Source of the DNA: Isohypsibius dastychi
Lineage: Eukaryota; Tardigrada; Eutardigrada; Parachela; Isohypsibiidae
DNA length: 15,326 bases
Reading direction: 5' to 3'
Assembly: GCA_034696485.1 (NCBI GenBank)
Contig: JAQIWT010000766.1
Span: forward strand, 1-15,326
In this document: one piece after another, positions 8,355 through 15,326 of the stretch
Layout of the letters: each line of letters opens with the position of its first letter
Numbering within the stretch: the first letter of the stretch is position 1
The notes under the pieces: generated by a model
The model's database searches: none
Seen by the model: only the letters and a program-made list of their open reading frames with translations
Told to the model about the DNA's origin: nothing
Program-made: the position numbers and the translations under genes

Positions 8355-8746
8355 TTGAGAATGGATCTGCTCGGTTATGCTGACTCAGGTTTTTTGTTTT
8401 TGGAAAATGTTCTATTTTCTGCTGAGATTTATTATTTAAAAAAAGGCTTTAGATAAACTCCGGACAGAGAATTTAAAAGTTTATCTGAGGTGCTATGCTG
8501 GCATTTTATTAAATTACAAAATGGTTCATTTGAAATCCGGACAGTTTTGATTTCAATTTGATGGAGCTTATTGTTGCATCTTTTTCAGATGCGTTTTTTG
8601 GTGGCCAGAATTGTTGCAACGTTTCAAATTTTAATAAAAGCGAATTTTGACCGCGTTATGGTTTGCTGTTTCGGAAGTACATGAAAAGACGAGATTTGGT
8701 GTGAGTAGTCCCGGGAGGATGTATCTAAACACAAATTAGGACATCG
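8317..8746 (+). repeat. 430-bp direct repeat, copy 2 (partner 6598-7027)
   Basis: It covers the last codons (PELEGEHLAGC, stop at 8352-8354) and 3' flank of the transposon gene. It is near-identical to 6598-7027. The copies are not terminal in the element and do not have TG...CA ends, so they are not read as LTRs. Confidence 0.93.
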
Positions 8747-8787
8747 CACAAAATCAGACATCTGAGAATTCTGCTTCGGTTAGAGCT
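8739..8787 (-). repeat. 49-bp perfect inverted repeat, arm 2 (partner 7127-7175)
   Basis: Exact reverse complement of 7127-7175, joined directly to the end of the second 430-bp repeat and overlapping it by 8 bases (GGACATCG). Confidence 0.95.
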
Positions 8788-9184
8788 GAGCAAAGCGGGG
8801 ATTCAGATCAAGAAATATCAGATTGTGCTTTTTCGGTTGACCGGTCAACCGATGTTTGGATTTTAGGATAAAACAAAACTGGTATTCCGATAAAATCGGT
8901 GATAACCGATTATTCGTTCTCAGATAGGTCAGGAAACCGATGTGGTATGCTTAAGATGAATCAGAACCTCCATTCCGGGGAAACTGGCGTTTTACTCGGC
9001 GTTCCGCTTAGATCCATCGGAACAGATCTCTCTTGCGGCATTTCTGAGCGGAACCTCAATTCCGCATTCTTAAAGTTGCAACTTAACACTCTCGGATAGA
9101 GCCTCGCGGAACGCGCATTTCGCGACAAAATTCACGTCTGAAGACTAATCGAAGACTATCCGTTGAAGAAAATTGTAGGTCGGG
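8788..9184. other. right subterminal part of the transposon, non-coding
   Basis: A 66-codon open frame (8899-9099) has no recognisable motif. The stretch is rich in short GGAA/TTCC and CGGTT/AACCG motifs, including GGTTGACCGGTCAACC near 8837, a near-perfect palindrome. It ends in the TIR. It may hold transposase-binding sites. Confidence 0.4.
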
Positions 9185-9350
9185 CCTAGTTTTCGGAAAA
9201 ATCGATCTGGCTGGAAAAGAGGTGACTGGTGGCAAGAATGAGTAGCGTAGTTGCTTGTATGCTCCTTGCTTGAAGTAGAGCTGTGATTGAATTCTGCCTC
9301 GAACGAAGAACGTTGCTTTCGGCGCTTCTTCTGTTATTAATAGTTTGTTT
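9185..9350 (-). promoter_or_regulatory. displaced 5' flank of GST-B
   Basis: This is homologous to 3136-3330, the segment immediately upstream of GST-A. Before insertion of the transposon it lay next to the GST-B ATG; it is now about 2.95 kb upstream. Promoter content is inferred from conservation only. Confidence 0.45.
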
Positions 9351-9655
9351 ACTGAGTCAGTGTCTCAGTAAAAATGTCTATATACTGAGCATTTTAAGGC
9401 TTACTGAGTATAGTAAAAGTAAAGTAGATCATTTTTGAAAAGTGCGCAATACAGTAATAGTAAGTAAATTCGGTAAAATTCCATTGAAAGTGATTAAAAT
9501 AATATCTATCACAGTAAATTGCTTTACTCAGTGAACATGATCTAAGTAAAGTATCAAAACCAGACTGACCAAAATAGTTCAGGGTCAATGAAAGTCGGAT
9601 TCGAATGTCCAACCATTGTCTGATTGGCTACTACACAAGACTGCAGCGAAGTTAT
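9351..9655. other. AT-rich intergenic sequence with recurring ACTGAG/CTCAGT motifs
   Basis: No gene is seen. Between 9351 and 9560 the hexamer ACTGAG or its complement occurs repeatedly in both orientations (near 9352, 9366, 9384, 9403 and 9527). This may be a small decayed inverted-repeat element, but no clear ends were found. Confidence 0.35.
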
Positions 9656-11526
9656 TCAGACAGCGACGGGAGTCGTTTTCTTACTGAGCAGTCTGTTCTG
9701 GCTCATTCGGATTGCAATCGCACCCAATGGAGCTGTCAGAATAATGGATAGGACTGCAACTGTAAGAACCTAGAAAGCAAAATTTCAAGTGGGCCAAGGA
9801 TTGTCGAAACATTTCGCTTGAAACTCGATATACTTTTGTGCCGGCATCAATGATATCCTCGTAGTCAGCCGTGCTTGTCGCAGCCATGGAACCGGCATGA
9901 TCGAGAATTTTCGATCCGAGTGCCGCTTGAACGGTGGCTTTGGGAGAGAGTGCGATCACGGTGAATATTTTCTCTCTCATATTCAAGCCAGTCCCCGTGG
10001 TTGCGAGCAGCGTTGAAATTGCCCTGATGACAAACCCAATGAAAATGATAGCAATACCCAGACCTATAATACGCTGTTCAATTATTTTCTATGAGCCGAT
10101 TTTTGGATTTCTTACCAACAGTCGAAGTTTCTAAGTGGTCCAGCGAAAGCGCGGCACCAATCAACCCGAACAACGCTGGTTGCAGGTATCTCCAAAGTTT
10201 GGCTAATGTGTCAGACACGGCCTGTGGGATTTCAGTCTCTAGAATTTTTATTTTCAATCTTAGAACCGTACTTTGTGAAATTGTGGATCGTTTTGCCGCC
10301 ATTTGTAACCAGCGACAAAGGACATGACAATGCAAGCTAGAGGACCTGCGCCTGCATGTCCCAACTGATTGCCCCCAAAGAGCACCAATATCCCGGAGCT
10401 CAGTAAGAGTACCGCCCGATAGCCATTTTTATCCGGCTGAAATGAAGACATGCTGTAGTCTTGGTATTGTTCACGTCTATCCAAAGTATCACGCAATGCG
10501 AATGCATCACAGTACCACTCCCGTACGATTGCTCAATAGAACACAATATACAAGTGCTCCCCCCCCCCCCCGCTATCATGTTGCGCAGTCATTGAGTGCT
10601 CGATGGCAAACTTACATGCTCGGAATGCGGCAGGTACCACATCAACACACCGCTGGCAAGTCCGAACACCAGGCCAATGGCTATGTCAACCGGGGCTTGC
10701 AGAATCAGCATAGTTCGTTGCGCTGAAAATGTTCTCATTTTCTAGAGACAGAATGGGAATGTAGAGGCTGCTTACTTGTGTTTGAAAAGCCGACGCTCAA
10801 AAGAACAGTGAAGAGCTGGATGCAATACGCATTCGTGATGCTACATGCTGCAATCATCAGCGATGGAATGCCTTTTCCGACTCCCAAGCCTTTTTCCTGT
10901 AGATTCAGCATCGCTGGCACCAGAACAGCCGGCGAGACCCCGCACAACAGATAACCAAGTGCGTAAGCCCAGATCCAATCAATGTCAAGCAGATAGCGAC
11001 AGGCGAAAGCTCCAGCCAGTGCTTCCAGAGTGGGAGGACCGAATGACAGCGTGGTGATGCTGTGCTTCATTTGCTTAAGAATCGCCATATCCAAACTCAG
11101 GCCACCTCTGTGAAGAATAACAACCAGAGCGATGCTCCTGATGGCTGATGACCAGTGCGGGTCGATAGGCTTTGCAAAACTGACTCCAGGTATGTTCTGC
11201 AGCATGAACCCAGCAATCAGCATGCCTATGAATAACGATCCTCAAAGTTTAATTTTGTCTTCTAAAATCTACCATTTTCCGTGTTCGAAATTTGCCCGCT
11301 CACCGAGTAACCCAGGAAGTCTGAGCTTTTTAGAGATTTCTTCTCCAACCATGGACGCTGCGGTGATTATGCAGAGACCCCAGAAATTGCCCCCTGGCAG
11401 AGCTGGCTTCCCGAGGATGGCGATCACACATGACCACACAACGGCGATGGAAAGAATTTTTGTGATATTGTAGGCAGTTTTCCCAGATGGCTGGTACGAT
11501 CTGAGAAGAATGACCAGCCCCGCCAT
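9656..11526 (-). CDS. NHA/SLC9B-type sodium/proton antiporter (copy B), 469 aa, seven exons
   Basis: Multi-pass membrane antiporter of the CPA2/NHA family, expected to exchange Na+ or Li+ for H+. Exons join in frame to 1410 nt: 11304-11526, 10776-11225, 10616-10722, 10272-10436, 10116-10236, 9834-10063 and 9656-9769, with GT-AG introns (first 78 nt, second 53 nt). Family signatures include LGKPALPGGNFWG, LPGLLGMLIAGF, SAIRSIALVVILHRGG, LGYLLCGVSPAVLVPAML, GIPSLMIAA, LQPALFGLIGAALS and ALSPKATVQAALGS; the last contains the conserved Lys. At the usual double-aspartate site (SxDD in the family) this protein reads CSITN: Thr205 and Asn206. The chosen start (MAGLVILL) begins at the first membrane part; the hydrophilic N-terminus of other NHAs is not seen, so an upstream exon may exist (an acceptor-like AG lies about 26 nt upstream). 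It ends SKKTTPVAV. Confidence 0.9.
10559..10571 (+). repeat. poly-C tract, 13 bases, in NHA-B intron
   Basis: C13 in the intron 10437-10615, matching the tract at 4713-4725. The whole intron is about 90% identical to its NHA-A counterpart. Confidence 0.9.
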
Positions 11527-12183
11527 TGCTCCCGCAAATTGATGGCTGTCTCTTACGCTAATGTGGTTTATACATGATTTGTCTGATGAGAGTAGTCGGT
11601 CATCATGTTTGTGTCAGATGAGTAATTGTGCACGGATGTCAGGTGTTAGCTCAATGGTCCTATCTTCTAATATTTGTGGTATTGATGTAGTTCATTGTTC
11701 AGCCTTTCTTCATATGTAATCGACTCGTGAACTTTGAGTATGTTCAAGCCACCTCTTGAGCATACCTTGGTCGCCTGGCCTGCTGCTCGTGATAAGTGAG
11801 TGAAAGGCCAACCCAAACCGAGAGTAAACGTGGTAGACCGCCGAATAAGAAGAAATTCTGCCCGGTAAAGGTATAATAAACTGTAAAATTTCTTGATCAC
11901 AAACTACAATTTGAATAAAGTTATGGTGGTAACCTTACTGGATGTATGCAAAATATAAGCGTGGTTTGTTGGCTTCAAACATGTAAATGGGTACGAACGT
12001 CACAGTGCATTGTGCTCGATCATTTCTTTTAACCTCATTACAATTTCCAAAAGTTACAAAATACGTGAAGGAATGTTTCAGGAAAGATCATAACACAAAG
12101 ACATCAATAAGGAAAAACAGGATGAATCAATGTCGATCAGAAACAACTGAAACGAATCTCGAGCTCGAACACGAGCAGGCAGA
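11527..12183. other. intergenic between NHA-B 5' end and chemoreceptor 3' end
   Basis: No convincing gene. Open frames at 11667-11900 (minus) and 11987-12259 (plus) lack motifs; the latter overlaps the chemoreceptor last exon antisense. The interval should contain the NHA-B promoter and possibly a short upstream NHA-B exon, neither of which could be fixed. No AATAAA was noted on the minus strand for the receptor. Confidence 0.45.
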
Positions 12184-13673
12184 TCATAGGCTCGAGCCAG
12201 TAACGTTACCGGCACAGTTTAAGGTTGTCAAATTTGTTAAAATACCATGGACCTTGTAGGTAAGTTGCTGAATTGTTGCTTGAAATTCTTTAGCCCGAAG
12301 TAAGTCAGTGAGATCATCTCGGTTAGATCGGGTCTGATAAATCAGAAAAAAATACGTCAAGAGAATCCCGAATATCTGGAAACAGAAGAAAACAATTCAA
12401 AGCCAAAAACCTGATGATTCTGAATTCGTTACTTACAGTGGTTAAGTACTCTTTCGTTATAAAGAACAATCCTCCAGCTGACACAGCAAGTGTGTGGTCT
12501 TCTGTCAGCCGGATCAATAATTCGCAATCACCTTGCAACTTTTCACTGTCGTCCCGCGATGCAATCTTCTGCGCAACTTTCTTCATTTTGGATACCTGAA
12601 ACCACATTTCATAATTAAACATAACAAACCATACAACCCCATACCTCGCTTTGGAACTGGACGAAAATGTACAGGCGAACAATTTCGTTGATCATAACAA
12701 TAACGACATTTGAATACAGCTTGATGAACAGCATCATTCTGGAATGTTTCCAAAAGACATTCTCTTCAGCTGTTCGTTCTTTCCAATCCACAAAGTCTGT
12801 GTCCAACCAGAAAGCAACAATGGCCACCGCAGTTATAATCACGCGAAAACAGCCAATCAAAGCAAATATGGAAAAATGCTGATTGATTTCATTCATTAAA
12901 ACATGAATTTTCCTCATGATCATTACAACTTTCATAACCTGGCCGGTTTTATCCCTGGCCAAACTTTTCCGCGAAGCACGAACGGCTTTACTTAGCGCGC
13001 GGATATAGAGCGCAATAAGCATCGGTGCACCAAGGTCGCAATTGCGACAAACAGCTAGTCCAACGGCATTGATGGCTGTCCATGTGAAACCAGATATCTC
13101 CAGACTTTTTGCACCATGAACAAAATAATCAAAACTGACATTCCAATTACCGAGGTAGTAACCAAAGAAGAAAAAAGAAATACCAGATGCAAACACTGAT
13201 AACATAATCCCTGTCAGCATAATCATCGATTCTCGCCGTCTAGATGTCATTTCGTTGGCTGACAGAACCATGGCTAGTAAATCGTTCACTTTTCTCTGAA
13301 TAGGTGACACATGCGCTCCGATGAAAATCATGAGCAGAACATTGACCGGTGCTTGCGCAACAATAGACAAACGGTTGGCGAATTCGACGATTCGGAAAAA
13401 TTCAAGTTTCTCAACTCCGTGTCGGCCGTATTTGAGGTAGTCATCGACATCGGCGTATACAAATGCCATTAACGCGATGAATAAAACTGTAGTCCAAATC
13501 CACGTCCAGATTTTTGTTAATCCGCTTTGGTGGTGTGATTTAATGGCATAGGGATAGAGTCCGGTCAGACGAAGGTAGAGTATGTACCATTTGGAAACGA
13601 CCTCAAAGGAATCTGACTTGGAGCAGGAAGGAGATTTCGTGATCTCCATTGTAATATTCAGTCTGAAGTTCAT
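12184..13673 (-). CDS. gustatory-receptor-family 7-transmembrane chemoreceptor, 459 aa, three exons
   Basis: Predicted ligand-gated cation channel of the insect-type GR/OR superfamily (7tm_7), in the dendritic membrane of chemosensory cells. Exons are 12645-13673, 12437-12595 and 12184-12375, with introns of 49 and 61 nt, both phase 0; the sum of 1380 nt is in frame. Hydrophobic segments lie at about residues 55-75 (TTVLFIALMAFVYADV), 95-120, 155-180, 195-225, 270-295 and 315-340. The last exon junction creates the family's C-terminal signature: HTLAVSAGGLFFITKEYL followed by TTIFGILLTYFFLIYQT. This corresponds to the conserved TYhhhhhQF motif, with Gln kept and Phe replaced. The start is the first ATG of the open frame (MNFRLNITME); a second ATG lies 8 codons in. 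The tail after the last membrane segment (about 45 residues) is longer than usual, so a further intron or different end is possible. The ligand is unknown. Confidence 0.88.
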
Positions 13674-14686
13674 TGATTAGGCTTGTTTTGAAGCAGTGAA
13701 ATGAGCAGCTCCCGCGTTATGAGAGAGTCGAGTGAGGTAATCTTGTTTTTATGAATTCTCGCCTCGGAGGTGTGGATTGTTTGAGCAGGTGGTGAACTCA
13801 TCAAACACTAGATGGGAGAAGGCGGCTATTTTATTTGCGATCAAAAACTGGTCGAAACACTGAACGGCTGCAAATTTCTCTGAGTTTCGTAACTTTCTCG
13901 GGATTGGGTTTCTCACCCTGGTACCATTTTTTAAGAAATGTGGATTTTAGTCATAGAGCTTTTCAGACCGTCAAACAAGATAACTCGTTAATTTTAGCGA
14001 TACCAATGTTCACTGCCTATCGGTTTTTATTCGGATTCTTGTTAGGGTTTTATTATTATTCAGTGTAATCCCTATTAGTCTTTCTTTTGACTCTTCAAGG
14101 ACGGTGGCAGGTCAAACCGAATCATGCAATGACGATCTGTGGCTTTGTGCCAGGCGAATGGCGCCCCCCCCCCCCTCAACAGGCGGCTAGCGAAAACTGT
14201 TATTGCTTAGCTCTGTTCATGTCGCTGACGTCATATTGGTGTTCTGTCATTTCTAATCCACGTATCGTCAATGCATGATTCGAATCCACCAGTCAACATT
14301 TTCATAACCATCATGTATAGATCAATGACACGCCTTGATTTATACCTCAGTCTTAACATCAATGGCTCTACGAATTTTTGGTTCAGCAGACTGGATCCGA
14401 AAAGTCACAAGTATGTAGTTATAAGGGACTTACAATTTACTGGGAGAAAGTGGCAGTGTATACTTTATTAGACTGAATCCTTTAAGAGTAGATCCCAAAG
14501 TAACTACAGTATATTGGCATAAGGTAGCCATTATATAGACTTGACTGAGCACAGAATGGACGGCACACTTAAATAACAAACACAACGAGAACGAGAGATC
14601 TCCTTGTCAATTACAACAATACTGATTATCAGATATGTAGGATAACAGCATTGTAATAACCTGGTCAATGACCAGATCCATACAGT
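13674..14686. other. non-coding, includes a poly-C tract
   Basis: No gene recognised. Plus-strand open frames (13835-14068, 14087-14278, 14271-14471) are short and motif-free, and the middle one crosses the poly-C tract C12 at 14164-14175. The proximal part should hold the chemoreceptor promoter (unresolved). Confidence 0.5.
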
Positions 14687-14803
14687 AATTTCAATATTCG
14701 AATATTTGAACAGACAAACACTTTGACTCTGGGCCCAGACTCAGAATGGAGAAACCAGCGGCTTCAACTTTGGATCACCTTGTGAATCGGGAAGCACAAC
14801 ATT
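14687..14803 (+). repeat. right copy of the long-range direct repeat (partner 91-226)
   Basis: Same orientation and order as 91-226: AATATTTGAACAGACAAACA, the GGGCCCAGACTCAGAA core, GAGAAACCAGCG, then GGGAAGCACAACATT. The next bases lead directly into the LINE open frame. Confidence 0.75.
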
Positions 14804-15326
14804 GAACCTACTGTGTAGGCCACTGATCTCTCGACAGATCTGCCTGCAGATAAGCTTTTTGAAAAAGGTGATGAAAAGGTCACCAGATAATCTGCTGTAC
14901 ATGGCTTTAATAGATAATATTGAGACGTCAAGAAAGCGGAAAACAACTTGGTTCAGACGTCTGGCTAACCGTTTTGGAAAGTTTTTGCAGATAAACTGGG
15001 ACGTGTCAACAGAAATCATTTTGGAGCAACTCGGAAAGCTGGAGCCGCATGTCTTCTTGAACTATTTTGAAACTGTGTGGAGAAACGATCTTATGGAACG
15101 ACTTGCCGCAAACGCCAGTCGGCGTGGAAAATTATTTTTTTTGTTGCAGGTTTTTAGCAATCCAGATGAAAAATCTTTTATTCACCGACTCCCCCGGTAT
15201 CTTGCATCCGCAGTCATTCGGATGCTATCTAGCGGACATCACCTTCGAATGGAAACAGAAAGATGGATGCCAGCTCCCATCGACCAAAAGGACCGGATAT
15301 GCATGCACTGTGACGTTGAAGAAGAT
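14725..15326 (+). mobile_element. LINE (non-LTR retrotransposon) reverse transcriptase C-terminal region, partial
   Basis: One frame is open from about 14725 to the window end (about 200 codons). The distal part has the layout found after the reverse-transcriptase domain of jockey/CR1-like LINEs: RLPRYLASAVIRMLSSGHHL, then RMETERWMPAP, then RICMHCDVEED. The Cys-X2-Cys in an R.C..C..EED context is the first half of the RVT-associated zinc knuckle; the His/Cys half would follow beyond 15326. The upstream part (SRKRKTTWFRRLANRFGK and following) is less typical. No ATG or RT catalytic YxDD lies in the window before it, so this is a fragment: either 5'-truncated, as is common for LINEs, or an internal piece. 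Confidence 0.75.

Larger units (their letters stand above)
6239..9184. mobile_element. 2946-bp DNA transposon with CCCGACCTACAAT inverted repeats and 3-bp target duplication
   Basis: The left end reads CCCGACCTACAAT and the right end is its exact reverse complement (ATTGTAGGTCGGG), giving 13-bp terminal inverted repeats. CCT at 6236-6238 is repeated at 9185-9187. The paralogous GST-A upstream sequence reads TTTGTCCTAGTTTT with no insert, which is the empty site and confirms both boundaries. Subterminal TAGTCTT motifs point inward from both ends (about 6283 at the left, about 9142-9160 at the right). The body holds a decayed multi-exon gene (7153-8354), a 430-bp direct repeat and a 49-bp inverted repeat. 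No DDE transposase was recognised. A 3-bp duplication occurs in PIF/Harbinger and some CACTA-like elements, but these termini match neither canon (no TWA target, no CACTA). Confidence 0.9.

Noticed and set aside
6598-8746. LTR retrotransposon, because 430-bp direct repeats flank a coding region
   Set aside because: The repeats contain the end of the coding frame, lack TG...CA ends and a primer-binding site, have no target duplication around them, and lie inside a larger element with its own inverted repeats. No gag/pol motifs are present.
8899-9099. 66-codon open frame in the right part of the transposon as a second gene
   Set aside because: No recognisable motif, and it lies in motif-rich subterminal sequence; coding is not supported.
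4713-14175. Poly-C tracts (4713, 10559, 14164) as a shared regulatory or quadruplex element
   Set aside because: Two are explained by duplication of one intron; the third has different flanks. A single homopolymer run is weak evidence for function.
1-15326. Bacterial operon, CRISPR array or prophage
   Set aside because: Spliced genes, poly(A) signals and animal gene families exclude a prokaryotic reading; no regularly spaced repeats are present.

Overview
The window is animal nuclear DNA: split genes with short GT-AG introns (47 to about 180 nt), AATAAA poly(A) signals, a sigma-class glutathione S-transferase (GST) pair, SLC9B/NHA-type cation antiporter copies, an invertebrate 7-transmembrane chemoreceptor of the gustatory-receptor (GR) family, and several eukaryotic transposons. 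The mix fits an ecdysozoan, probably a panarthropod (crustacean or tardigrade-like genome). The species cannot be fixed from sequence alone.

Layout, left to right. 1-1753: mostly non-coding. It holds one copy of a ~120-135 bp direct repeat whose other copy lies 14.6 kb away, a 33-codon membrane-anchor-like ORF, and a 711-bp inverted-repeat transposon whose insertion puts a stop in that ORF. About 1616-10800: a tandem duplication of a two-gene unit on the minus strand. Unit 1 is GST-A (1882-3130, intact, with a mariner-like MITE in its intron) plus NHA-A (3761-4962, a pseudogene lacking its 5' half and frameshifted). Unit 2 is GST-B (5285-6230, intact) plus NHA-B (9656-11526, intact, 469 aa). 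Unit 2 is split by a 2946-bp DNA transposon (6239-9184) inserted 8 bp upstream of the GST-B start codon. The paralogous unit 1 preserves the empty site, so both element ends and the 3-bp target duplication can be read directly. 12184-13673: a three-exon GR-family receptor on the minus strand. 13674-14686: non-coding. 14687-15326: the second copy of the long-range direct repeat, running into the C-terminal part of a LINE reverse-transcriptase polyprotein that leaves the window.

The GSTs are predicted cytosolic glutathione conjugation or isomerisation enzymes, the NHA a membrane cation/proton antiporter, and the GR a ligand-gated channel of chemosensory neurons. No shared pathway is evident; the GST-NHA linkage looks like co-duplication of neighbours. 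The two most interesting points are the CCCGACC-ended transposon, which carries a decayed multi-exon gene I do not recognise and a 430-bp internal duplication, and the loss of the usually conserved Asp-Asp ion-binding pair (Thr-Asn here) in the one full-length NHA copy.
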